Source of the DNA: Pseudomonas sp. AB6
GTDB lineage: Bacteria > Pseudomonadota > Gammaproteobacteria > Pseudomonadales > Pseudomonadaceae
NCBI RefSeq assembly: GCF_034314105.1
Contig: NZ_JAVIWJ010000001.1
Span: 126,501-190,500, forward strand
Direction of reading: 5' to 3'
DNA: 64,000 nt
The notes beneath the pieces were generated by a model. That model had not been told where the DNA came from. It ran no database searches and was given only the letters and a program-made list of their open reading frames with translations. A program made the translations under genes and the position numbers. Shown here piece by piece: positions 53,501 through 60,938 of the stretch (positions within the stretch are counted from its first letter, which is position 1; every line of letters begins with the position of its first letter).

Positions 53501-56097
53501 CGAGAATGATTAGCCGGACCCGGATTGGCGAAGCCATCAGAGGGCATTGGCAAAGGAGCAGCTTGGCAGCGCCGAACGACGGTCTGGCTACGCTACGTCT
53601 GGACTCGATTGGTCTAGAGGACTTTCCTGAAGAGTTGCCGGCGTTCTTCTATCAAAGCGTTCAAGGCCTTGAAATGTCTGACGTGTTAGTACGGGTGGAC
53701 GTTTCGAGACTTCCGTTATATGACCCTGGTCGACCCGAACTGTTCGAGAGGTTCCTGCTCCGGTTTTCCCATGTTACTTCGTTGGCAATTAGCAGCTCTC
53801 ACCCGACCGGCTTTTTCATGTCAGATTTTTTTGCTCTCCCGCACATTGTTTCAACCCACTTTCCCAACTTACGTGCCCTCAGTTTGATTAATCAGGGGCT
53901 GAACATTCGTCCTGCCAACCTGCAACTCATCGCCGGTCTACAGCATCTCGAACGGCTGGATCTGAGCGGAAACAGCTTTGCCTCGTTCGATGCGCCGGCA
54001 GGGTCGGTTCAATTGAGCCTTCAGTATTTGGGTCTTAACCGTGTCGGGCTGAATCGTTGGCCCGTTTGGCTCAATGACCTATTGCCGAACCGCATCGCCG
54101 AGGTATCGATGAACGATAATCAAATTACCATGTTGCCCAACCACATCATCGGTAATGAATTGGACTTTCCTAGGCGTACCCGGATCTGGCTGCAGGGTAA
54201 TCAGTTATCGCGGAGCTCGACCATAGAAGCGATTCTGGGTGAAGCCAGGGCGGGGGGGGCATTCAGTTTTAATCTAGATGTGCCCGCTGAACTCGAACCG
54301 CGCTTGATGGAGCTGTTGCAAGAGCAGGCAGCGCTGGAAACGGCCTTGCGAGATTGGGAAGCAGCGGCAAGTTTGGATGCGTCCTCCTCCGCCGAATTGG
54401 AGCAAAACAGGAGGCAGCTCAGCGACACTTTACTTTGCCATTGGGTTCAAGCGGTTGCAGGGCTCAACCCCCTCTCCCTGCTGGTTGAGTCGACCAGTTT
54501 GCAGAGTTTTCCACAACTATTGCCGGAAACGTTTTACCGCAATGTCAACGACCTGACGTTACGGCGCGTAGTGTCGGATGAGAACCAGTTGGATCAATTT
54601 TTAAGACGCTTTCAATACATGAACAGTCTGGACATCATCGAACACTCTCCTCCTTTGGTGGCGCCTCCTCCGGTATTGACGGATCTGCCCCGCCTGAGGG
54701 CGTTGGGTCTGACCGACCAAGGGATGTTGATAGACCAAGAGGTCATGGAGTTTCTAAGCGGTCGCAGTCAGCTGGCCCACCTAAACCTGAGTGGTAATAG
54801 GCTGGACCCCATTTCCATCACCCCTCTATTGTCGGACCGCTATTGGCAATCTCTGACGTTGGATAATGTCGGTCTGAACCAATGGCCTGACTGGTTGACC
54901 GAAATTGTGCCAACGGGCGTCAATTCGCTGTCGCTTTGCGAAAACCACCTGACAGAGTTACCCGAGGAAATACTTCGAAACCCGCGCTGCGATTCTGCAC
55001 ACACGGAAATATCGTTGAACGGTAATCCGCTGTCCCGAGACACGATGATCGCTGCCCATGTAGGGGAGCACGGTAATCACAGGTCATTCAGTTTCTATAT
55101 GGATTTACCCGACGATATTCGCAATCTGCCGACCGAGCGCGCTGATTCGTCCCCTCCAGGTAGCTCAGATTCAGACTCAGACTCAGACTCAGATTCAGAC
55201 TCAGACTCGGAGTTTGCGCAACACCTGCATGGGGCCGCGGGGCGTTCAACTTCTGCACCGCCTACTGTCGAACCTTGGCTAACGGGTTCTAGTTTAGAAA
55301 CCGCCACTCAACGCGCCCTGTGGGTGCAGCTTGAAGCAGCGGCTGATGCGCCACGGCTTATGGCATTGATAAACCGTCTTCAAGAGTCTTCGGACTTTCT
55401 CCGAGCGCGGAGCGAATTAACGTTACGTGTTTGGAACGTGATAGAGGCTGTAGGGCATGACGCTGAGCTGCGTGCGCTGCTTAATGTTATGGCTGAAGAA
55501 CCTCTCGTCAATCGAACCTGTGCCGACGGTATTCGCCTGCAATTCAACCAAATGGAAGTTCAGGTCTATACCAGAAGTTCACTGCGCGGGATACCGGAAA
55601 CCGAACGGGGGCAGACACTCTACCGTCTCATGCGGCAGTTGTACCGTCTGGATGAAGTTGATCGCATCGCGCTTGCAAACAGCCGACATCGCGACGCGGC
55701 CGAAGTACGACTTGCCTACCGTGTGGGTTTGGCCGAGCGTCTCGGATTGCCGCTACCTCCGACGAGTATGCTGTATCGAAACCTTGCATCGGTGACGCCA
55801 GAGGAACTGTCGGCTGTTCAAGCCGAGGTTGTCACCCACCAAAACAGCGGCGATTTCCTGGCTTCTGCGGCGGGTCGAGACTTCTGGATCAGTTGGCTAC
55901 GTGACGAGTACGCCTCGGAGTTCACGGCGCTTGAGGCGACATTTGAGCAAGAAAAGGCGCGTCTGGAGGATGAATTTGCAGAATTGAACGATGACTATCT
56001 GAGCCGCGCAGAATTGTTGCAGACGCAGCAAAAGGATAGGGAGCGCGACCTCATTCAACAACTGACCCACCGAGAAGGGCTCAAGTACGACGAATAA
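50551..56097 (+). CDS. giant LRR protein with NEL-type E3 ubiquitin ligase domain
   Basis: A 1848-residue protein. The N-terminal 1000 residues resemble the dermonecrotic-toxin-like region of large Pseudomonas NEL proteins and include a hydrophobic stretch (about 414-452). Two similar modules follow, each a helical linker plus leucine-rich repeats (about 1000-1206 and 1287-1480, with LQHLERLDLSGN and LAHLNLSGN). A Ser-Asp repeat (1539-1552) leads to the NEL domain, where Cys1657 in NRTCADG fits the catalytic CxD motif of IpaH/SspH ligases. The last 60 residues are a charged coiled coil. It would ubiquitinate eukaryotic host proteins after delivery. No signal peptide or secretion genes are nearby; the secretion route is unknown. 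Confidence 0.88.
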   Translation: MSSIPQSPPIVSLLPTSLLEQMRDRFKRDPVLDVIQKNLSPAFIQSSLQDRQDYCAALLASRRAKEALKLLFKPLKGLSEFSEPLLCQALDAKFGAGLDARTDRLFYVVQERATLAGTQLTLLESALHNFERKEAAAGFLRPNAAILDSTGNVHPKKIKPQAFIDLCRQLNLGRKYQDHLESVLEPDSAPGDAHDAGRFNARGTFKANDKADMEVYAREAAMKKTISQDACSAMVALARRRPEPRFNGKPLLLQCLTLFGVEIPRVLLISPQRTWSTTQVPTLLYIPQDPVSPFTEYASLKDLEDGLRSRLMDKSYQSFFAQLIGERQRAAFFTRLNKHLFPLVPKDGSIFTSGLWHRVADHEANLVVDTDVLSEDPFSRMYRQHLFLLKDNARFLAVPTEEEDAKSRQERLQLWLSAGMNILNLASFVIPPLGAVMMIYATVELIGEVYHGLQDLSHDDMKEGLLHLMSAAEQIAFMALLAAGHQLPEPPPITSNNFVGRVIPIKLNNGQTRLWKPDLTPFELPSALPEGASPDINGVIEHSGKKYLNLSDKYYEIQHHAPLNKWVIKHPNNNHMFSPALEHNGVGAFRHEGEMPQEWAKNKLFKRLGHSVSGLSETAAEKILAIADIDESILRQVHVDSVPPPGQLSDTIKRFQLDSMLGTSIREPGSTRAEHFERLYNTSEMTTDPLVTLIQRDFPTTPIAVAEDLLVTLTAVEKQHMLETGRIPLRVGEAAVWQQRETRLNRALEGFFLHSVNNADTETLSLRLLEKLPGWSDQVRIEVREGSYYGGLLDSVGEPRASVYKILVKSEGRYQAFDDEGNALNGVHFEGNNLCDSILHALPDGPRRAIGFPHPSQGSALNQALADLAIADRAQASRLLRQQNIRLKFNSPTHIKQARLGYPLSGRGVLPGYILEDHLLDKIGLLEWNDVSASNVLGVMRDAGMTNADINARLDVLLEEAHALRVSFDQWTSATSAIAGMSEARMISRTRIGEAIRGHWQRSSLAAPNDGLATLRLDSIGLEDFPEELPAFFYQSVQGLEMSDVLVRVDVSRLPLYDPGRPELFERFLLRFSHVTSLAISSSHPTGFFMSDFFALPHIVSTHFPNLRALSLINQGLNIRPANLQLIAGLQHLERLDLSGNSFASFDAPAGSVQLSLQYLGLNRVGLNRWPVWLNDLLPNRIAEVSMNDNQITMLPNHIIGNELDFPRRTRIWLQGNQLSRSSTIEAILGEARAGGAFSFNLDVPAELEPRLMELLQEQAALETALRDWEAAASLDASSSAELEQNRRQLSDTLLCHWVQAVAGLNPLSLLVESTSLQSFPQLLPETFYRNVNDLTLRRVVSDENQLDQFLRRFQYMNSLDIIEHSPPLVAPPPVLTDLPRLRALGLTDQGMLIDQEVMEFLSGRSQLAHLNLSGNRLDPISITPLLSDRYWQSLTLDNVGLNQWPDWLTEIVPTGVNSLSLCENHLTELPEEILRNPRCDSAHTEISLNGNPLSRDTMIAAHVGEHGNHRSFSFYMDLPDDIRNLPTERADSSPPGSSDSDSDSDSDSDSDSEFAQHLHGAAGRSTSAPPTVEPWLTGSSLETATQRALWVQLEAAADAPRLMALINRLQESSDFLRARSELTLRVWNVIEAVGHDAELRALLNVMAEEPLVNRTCADGIRLQFNQMEVQVYTRSSLRGIPETERGQTLYRLMRQLYRLDEVDRIALANSRHRDAAEVRLAYRVGLAERLGLPLPPTSMLYRNLASVTPEELSAVQAEVVTHQNSGDFLASAAGRDFWISWLRDEYASEFTALEATFEQEKARLEDEFAELNDDYLSRAELLQTQQKDRERDLIQQLTHREGLKYDE
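55165..55206 (+). repeat. hexanucleotide repeat encoding seven Ser-Asp units
   Basis: Seven tandem units of TCAGAC or TCAGAT in frame with the giant LRR-NEL gene, encoding SD seven times. Slippage would change hinge length by two residues per unit and never the frame. Confidence 0.95.
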
Positions 56098-56171
56098 CGT
56101 AATTCCCGGTTGCGGCCATGGCATCTGCTAGAATTGCCACCTCTCCAGTGTTGGCAGTCGTCACTCAGCAA

Positions 56172-56513
56172 ATGCCCGCTTCCTCCGTCAGCTCAGCTAC
56201 GAGCAATGTCACCCTGAAGACCAGTGCTGCAAAGCGCTGGTTTGTCTACTTGGTGCGCGCCGCTAACGGCGCGTTGTACTGCGGGATCAGTGACGATCCC
56301 CAGCGCCGCTTCACGGCTCATCAAAGCGGTAAAGGCGCACGCTTCTTCTATTCCAGCCCGGCAGTCGCGCTGGTTTACGTAGAAGCGTGTTGCGACAAGC
56401 GTGAAGCCCTGCGCCAAGAGCGTTTAATCAAACAACTGAAAAAGAGTGCCAAGGAAACACTTGTGTCGAGCTTTGGCGTCGGACTTGAGGGCGCCATTTA
56501 TCCACCTTCGTGA
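56172..56513 (+). CDS. GIY-YIG nuclease superfamily protein
   Basis: A 113-residue YhbQ-type GIY-YIG protein. The motif reads [19 protein letters not shown] (the GIY half as VYLV, the YIG half as YCGIS), with the conserved Arg in [17 protein letters not shown] and the Glu in [15 protein letters not shown]. The biological role of these small proteins is unclear, with a possible function in DNA repair. The start is uncertain: ATG 56172 gives the usual 20-residue lead-in, and ATG 56118 is the alternative. It follows the giant effector gene by about 75 bases. Confidence 0.85.
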   Translation: MPASSVSSATSNVTLKTSAAKRWFVYLVRAANGALYCGISDDPQRRFTAHQSGKGARFFYSSPAVALVYVEACCDKREALRQERLIKQLKKSAKETLVSSFGVGLEGAIYPPS

Positions 56514-56597
56514 TGACTGACTATCAGGCTGACCAGATAGGCTCCCCACGCGCCGGGAGGTAAGCTTCAGGCTTTCTATCCGAACGCGGAGCCAAAC

Positions 56598-57530
56598 ATG
56601 TCAGAGCTGATTTTGCATCACTATCCAACGTCCCCTTTCTCCGAAAAAGCTCGTTTGATGTTCGGTTTCAAAGGACTGTCATGGCGTTCGGTAATGATCT
56701 CGCCGGTCATGCCCAAACCTGACCTGACCATCCTGACTGGTGGGTACCGCAAAACCCCGGTGCTGCAAGTGGGTGCAGATATCTACTGTGACACCGCCAT
56801 CATTGCTCGTCGTCTGGAGCAGGAAAAAGCTTTGCCAGCGTTCTTTCCTGAAGGTCAAGAGTTTACCGTCGCAAGCTTCGCCGCCTGGGCTGATTCGGTA
56901 GTTTTTCTGCACGCCGTAAGCCTTGCTTTACAGCCTGTGTCTGCTGCACAACGGTTCGCCAAATTGCCTCCTGAAGGTGTGAAAGCTTTCATGGTTGATC
57001 GTGCTGGACTGTTCTCGGGTGGGAACGCCGTGCGAGTCACGCTGGAACAGGCCAAGCATCAATGGCCGACGCTCATGGCCCGTCTGGAAATGCAACTTGA
57101 GCGCAACGGAGACTTCCTGTTTGGTAAGCCGTCGATTGCTGATCTCGCCCTCGCTCACCCGCTATGGTTCGTCAAACAAGGTTCTGTGACTGCCCCTCTG
57201 GTTGACGACTATCCGGCCATTACCGCTTGGTACCAGCGGGTAGAGGCCCTTGGCCATGGAGCCTTCAATGCATTGAGCGCCTCCGATGCACTTGAAATTG
57301 CCCGATGTGCTGCTCCAGCGCCGTTACCCGACGAACAATTCAGCGAGCCTAATGGCTTTACACTCGGCCAGAAAGTCATCATCTGTGCCACGGATTATGG
57401 GGTCGATCCGGTCGAAGGCGAATTGGTGTTCAGCGGCAGCGAAGAGCTGATTCTACGCCGCGAGGATGAGCGCACAGGTGCGGTGCACGTGCACTTTCCA
57501 CGGCTAGGGTTTCGAATCGAAGCGAGGTGA
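56598..57530 (+). CDS. glutathione S-transferase family protein with C-terminal extension
   Basis: A 310-residue protein. The N-terminal 80 residues form a thioredoxin-like GST domain (HHYPTSPFSEKARLMFGFKG, then RKTPVLQVGADIYCDTAIIARRLEQ with the glutathione gamma-glutamyl site), and an all-helical GST C-domain runs to about residue 220. A further 80 residues form an added beta-rich domain (FTLGQKVIICATDYGVDPVEGELVFSG) absent in usual GSTs of about 210 residues. GGAG precedes the ATG. The substrate is unknown. Confidence 0.87.
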   Translation: MSELILHHYPTSPFSEKARLMFGFKGLSWRSVMISPVMPKPDLTILTGGYRKTPVLQVGADIYCDTAIIARRLEQEKALPAFFPEGQEFTVASFAAWADSVVFLHAVSLALQPVSAAQRFAKLPPEGVKAFMVDRAGLFSGGNAVRVTLEQAKHQWPTLMARLEMQLERNGDFLFGKPSIADLALAHPLWFVKQGSVTAPLVDDYPAITAWYQRVEALGHGAFNALSASDALEIARCAAPAPLPDEQFSEPNGFTLGQKVIICATDYGVDPVEGELVFSGSEELILRREDERTGAVHVHFPRLGFRIEAR

Positions 57531-57536
57531 CTCGAT

Positions 57537-57887
57537 TCATTTCAGTGCCGCCAGTATCTCCTCCGGGCTGAATCCCCTGATCAGCGTGCCATTGACGTCG
57601 ATCATGGGGATACCGCGTCCGCCTAGCGCCTCGTAAGCTTTGCGACCCTCGGCGGATTTCTCGATATCGAATTCGCGATAGGGAATGCCTTTGCTGTCGA
57701 GCAAGCGCCGAGTCTGTTTGCAGTAGCCGCACCAGTCGGTGGCATACAGCACGACCTTGGCGTTTGCCAATCTTTGGCTGATCGCCGCCGTGTCAGGGCT
57801 GAAAAAGTGTTCGACCTTGCCCCAGTTCTGGTAGGCCACCACCACCAACATGATCAATACGAATTTCTTCAGCGTGCGGATGAGCAT
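57537..57887 (-). CDS. membrane-anchored glutaredoxin family protein
   Basis: A 116-residue protein with an N-terminal membrane helix (residues 5-22) and a glutaredoxin domain holding the redox motif WCGYC and the cis-Pro GIPMIDVNG. It is probably anchored in the inner membrane; which side the active site faces cannot be told. The gene converges with the GST gene 6 bases away and lies 56 bases after yejK on the same strand. The same order of genes is known in P. putida from memory. Confidence 0.88.
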   Translation of the reverse strand: MLIRTLKKFVLIMLVVVAYQNWGKVEHFFSPDTAAISQRLANAKVVLYATDWCGYCKQTRRLLDSKGIPYREFDIEKSAEGRKAYEALGGRGIPMIDVNGTLIRGFSPEEILAALK

Positions 57888-57943
57888 TGCTAACCTTTTC
57901 TTGCTTTGGCTTCGGCGAATAACCTAGATGTCCGATCCAACCC

Positions 57944-58945
57944 TCAGCGGCGCTTCAACTGATCAGTGAGTTGGGTTGGCAGACCTTTGATGATAAGAGT
58001 ACCGGCTTCTTCGTCGTATTGGATCTTGTCACCCAACAGATGTGCCTCAAAACTGATTGAGAGGCCCTCTGCACGGCCAGTGAAGCGACGGAACTGATTC
58101 AGGGTGCGCTTATCCGCCGGAATCTCTGCAGACAGGCCATAGTCCTTGTTGCGGATGTGATCGTAGAACGCTCGCGGACGCTCTTCATCGATCAGACCAG
58201 ACAGCTCCTCCAGCCCCATGGGTTCGCCCATTTTGTTTTGGGCGCTGGCGTAATCCACCAGGGTTTTGGTTTTCTCCCGGGCGGACTCTTCGGGTAAATC
58301 TTCACTCTCCACAAAGTCGCTGAACGCCTTGAGCAAGGTGCGGGTTTCACCGGGGCCGTCGACGCCTTCCTGGCAACCGATGAAGTCGCGGAAGTATTCA
58401 GATACTTTTTTGCCGTTTTTGCCTTTGATGAACGAAATGTATTGCTTGGACTGCTTGTTGTTCTGCCACTCGGAGACGTTGATACGTGCCGCCAGGTGCA
58501 GCGTGCTCAAGTCGAGGTGACGTGAGGGCGTCACGTCCAGCTCCGCGTTCACCGCCACGCCTTCACTGTGGTGCAGCAGGGCGATGGCAAGGTAGTCGGT
58601 CATACCTTGCTGGTAGTGAGCGAACAGCACGTGGCCGCCGACCGACAGGTTGGATTCTTCCATCAGTTTTTGCAGGTGTTCAATGGCGATCCGGCTGAAC
58701 GCTGTGAAGTCCTTGCCGCCCTCCAGGTATTCTTTCAGCCAGCCGCTGAAGGGGTGTGCCCCCGATTCCGCATGAAAAAAGCCCCACGCTTTGCCTTGCT
58801 TGGCGTTATAGCTCTCGTTCAGGTCGGCGAGCATGTTCTCGATGGCCTGAGACTCGCCGAGTTCTGAATCGCGGGCGTGCAACACCGCTGGCGTACCGTC
58901 GGGTTTTTTCTCGATCAGGTGGACGATGCAATGACGGATCGGCAT
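57944..58945 (-). CDS. yejK: nucleoid-associated protein YejK (NdpA)
   Basis: A 333-residue YejK/NdpA protein, a nucleoid-associated protein of gamma-proteobacteria (about 335 residues). Conserved parts are [25 protein letters not shown], the [23 protein letters not shown] segment, and a basic end LTDQLKRR. It is divergent from the HU gene hupN, so two nucleoid proteins share one intergenic region. Confidence 0.92.
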   Translation of the reverse strand: MPIRHCIVHLIEKKPDGTPAVLHARDSELGESQAIENMLADLNESYNAKQGKAWGFFHAESGAHPFSGWLKEYLEGGKDFTAFSRIAIEHLQKLMEESNLSVGGHVLFAHYQQGMTDYLAIALLHHSEGVAVNAELDVTPSRHLDLSTLHLAARINVSEWQNNKQSKQYISFIKGKNGKKVSEYFRDFIGCQEGVDGPGETRTLLKAFSDFVESEDLPEESAREKTKTLVDYASAQNKMGEPMGLEELSGLIDEERPRAFYDHIRNKDYGLSAEIPADKRTLNQFRRFTGRAEGLSISFEAHLLGDKIQYDEEAGTLIIKGLPTQLTDQLKRR

Positions 58946-59359
58946 GGGCTTCTCGGTTGGAAAATCACGGATGAAGAGCGGCGGAGGAGCCTGCGCTCAA
59001 TTCAAAGTCGGCAAGTGTAACGCACCTTGGGCGGCGTAGATGTGTTCGGCACGAGGCGGGTTTTGGGCTGTTTTGAGTGTTTACAGCGTATTTTTTACCG
59101 TTTAACACTCTAAAGCTGACCAAATGGGTAGGTAGGGGCGGATATTTGATTGCCTCTGTGCTAGTTTTGCCCGGTCTTGCGCACCTTAAGGGCGCTAAGC
59201 ACGCAGTTTGTACGCGTCAGGTCGAACCAAACCCGGGTTTCAGCATCTACACTTCGCGCTTGATCGTGGCTGCTCCGTGAGGGCCAGGCTTATCGCCTGG
59301 CCCCAGGCCGACGCCGCACTCTGCAATCCAAATGAATTAGATAGGGAAGGAACACCACC
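58946..59359. other. shared upstream region of yejK and hupN
   Basis: About 410 bases without a gene. A 9-bp hairpin (59281-59289 with 59295-59303) lies 57 bases before the hupN start in its likely leader. A 7-base inverted repeat (GAGTGTT at 59075-59081, AACACTC at 59104-59110) brackets TTTACA, a possible -35 element of the hupN promoter. Confidence 0.5.
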
Positions 59360-59641
59360 ATGGCAATGACTAAAGACCAATTGATCGCCGATATCGCTGA
59401 AGCTATCGACGCGCCAAAAACCACCGCGCGTAATGCTCTTGAGCAATTGGGCCAGATTGTTGCTGATCAACTGGAAAACGGCGCTGAAATCACTTTGCCA
59501 GGCATTGGCAAATTGAAAGTCACTGAGCGCCCAGCTCGCACTGGCCGTAACCCTTCGACTGGCGCTGCCATCGAAATCGCTGCCAAGAAAGTCATCAAAT
59601 TCGTACCGGCCAAAAGCCTCAGCGATTCGGTGAACAAGTAA
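59360..59641 (+). CDS. hupN: HU family DNA-binding protein
   Basis: A 93-residue HU protein: helix pair (MTKDQLIADIAEAIDAPKTTARNALEQLG), the ITLPGIGKLKV sheet and the DNA-binding arm with ERPARTGRNPSTGAAIEI containing the Pro that intercalates. It bends and packs DNA as a dimer. AAGGAA precedes the ATG. The name hupN is used because this gene, beside yejK and valS, is so called in P. putida. It ends at a strong terminator. Confidence 0.92.
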   Translation: MAMTKDQLIADIAEAIDAPKTTARNALEQLGQIVADQLENGAEITLPGIGKLKVTERPARTGRNPSTGAAIEIAAKKVIKFVPAKSLSDSVNK

Positions 59642-59679
59642 GTATTTGTTTGCCCTGACGGGCAATCGGATCTTGCTGT

Positions 59680-59722
59680 AAAAAAGCCGTGCTCCGGATC
59701 ACTCCGGGCACGGCTTTTTTCT
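59680..59722. terminator. bidirectional Rho-independent terminator after hupN
   Basis: A 13-bp GC-rich stem with a TCAC loop, preceded by a run of A and followed by six T, so it can work on both strands for hupN and the convergent rlmF. Confidence 0.92.
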
Positions 59723-59742
59723 GTCTGATGTCCCTGAAAAAT

Positions 59743-59772
59743 CTGTAGAAACCAAGATGTTGGCTCCTACAG
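59743..59772. repeat. degenerate REP palindrome
   Basis: CTGTAGAAACCAAGATGTTGGCTCCTACAG, a shortened version of the palindrome at 36272. Confidence 0.65.
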
Positions 59773-59789
59773 GTGTTGAGTTTTCAATA

Positions 59790-60758
59790 TCAGGCCTTGG
59801 CTGCGGCCCAGCGCTTCTCGCGCCAGATACGCTGCTGAGTGTTGTCGAGGAAGGTCCAAGCCACGAAGCGGCTTTGTTTCTGGCCCTGAGACATCTCCAC
59901 CACGCGGCTGTCGAACACACCGGCTTTCTTCAGTGTGCTTTGAATCAACGGCAGGTTCGAGGCCTTGGAGACCAAGGTGCTGAACCAGAACACCTGCTGT
60001 GGCACGTGTTTGCTTTCGTTGATCAGTTGCGTCACGAAGCCTATTTCGCCGCCTTCGCACCACAATTCCTGTGATTGCCCGCCAAAGTTCAGCACCGGTA
60101 ACTTGCGTTTCGGGTCAGCCTTGCCCAATGCGCGCCATTTGCGTTGGCTGCCGCGTTGCGCTTCTTCCCATGAGGCGTGGAACGGTGGGTTGCAGACGCT
60201 CAGGTCGAAACGTTCTTCGCTGTGCAGGAGGTCTAGCAGGATCTGTTTGCGGTTGCTTTGCAAGCGCAGGCTGATGACTTTCTGCAGGTTGTTGGATTTG
60301 ACGATGGCGGTGGCGCCGGAGATTGCCGTGGGGTCGATTTCCGAACCGAGGAACTGCCAGCCGTAGTCACTGTGGCCAATCAACGGATAGACGCAGTTGG
60401 CGCCCATGCCGATGTCCAGTGCACGAATCGACGCGCCGCGTGGAATCACGCCGTCGTTGCTCTCAGCCAACAGGTCAGCCATGAAGTGCAAGTAATCGGC
60501 GCGGCCTGGGATCGGTGGGCACAGGTAGTCAGCCGGAATGTCCCAATGCGCGACGCCATAGAACGACTTGAGCAGGGCGCGGTTGAACACTCGGACTGCC
60601 GATGGATTGGCGAAATCGATGCTTTCGTTACCGTAGGGATTGACCACCACGAACTCGGCCAGCTCGGGGCTGCTTTTGATCAACTTCGGGAAATCGTAAC
60701 GGCCTTGGTGACGGTTGCGCGGGTGCATCGTGGCTTTAGGTTTGTCTGGGGTGGTCAT
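59790..60758 (-). CDS. rlmF: 23S rRNA (adenine(1618)-N6)-methyltransferase
   Basis: A 322-residue RlmF. It has the family start [16 protein letters not shown], the SAM-binding [15 protein letters not shown] and the N6-adenine methylase motif CNPPFHAS. It methylates A1618 of 23S rRNA. The start at 60758 gives MTTPDKPK; the frame upstream runs into a REP repeat. It lies between valS and hupN, converging with hupN. Confidence 0.92.
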   Translation of the reverse strand: MTTPDKPKATMHPRNRHQGRYDFPKLIKSSPELAEFVVVNPYGNESIDFANPSAVRVFNRALLKSFYGVAHWDIPADYLCPPIPGRADYLHFMADLLAESNDGVIPRGASIRALDIGMGANCVYPLIGHSDYGWQFLGSEIDPTAISGATAIVKSNNLQKVISLRLQSNRKQILLDLLHSEERFDLSVCNPPFHASWEEAQRGSQRKWRALGKADPKRKLPVLNFGGQSQELWCEGGEIGFVTQLINESKHVPQQVFWFSTLVSKASNLPLIQSTLKKAGVFDSRVVEMSQGQKQSRFVAWTFLDNTQQRIWREKRWAAAKA

Positions 60759-60791
60759 GGAATTCAATTCTGTGAATGCAGGTGCATCACG

Positions 60792-60899
60792 CTGTAGGCG
60801 CGCGCTTGCCCGCGATTGCTGTGGGTCAGGCACCGTGTTTGATGAACAAAACCTTCGGTGTCAGGGCTGGCCATATCGCGGGCAAGCGCGCTCCTACAG
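60792..60899. repeat. REP inverted pair upstream of rlmF
   Basis: CTGTAGGCGCGCGCTTGCCCGCGA at the left and TCGCGGGCAAGCGCGCTCCTACAG at the right, about 60 bases apart, between valS and rlmF. Confidence 0.8.
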
Positions 60900-60938
60900 A
60901 GAGGCTGACCCGCGAACGGGCCAGCTTTGATGTCGCCC

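Noticed and set aside
55165..55206. CRISPR-like or phase-variable tract
   Set aside because: Units are hexamers in frame, so no on/off switching; no CRISPR-type repeats with unique spacers exist in the window.
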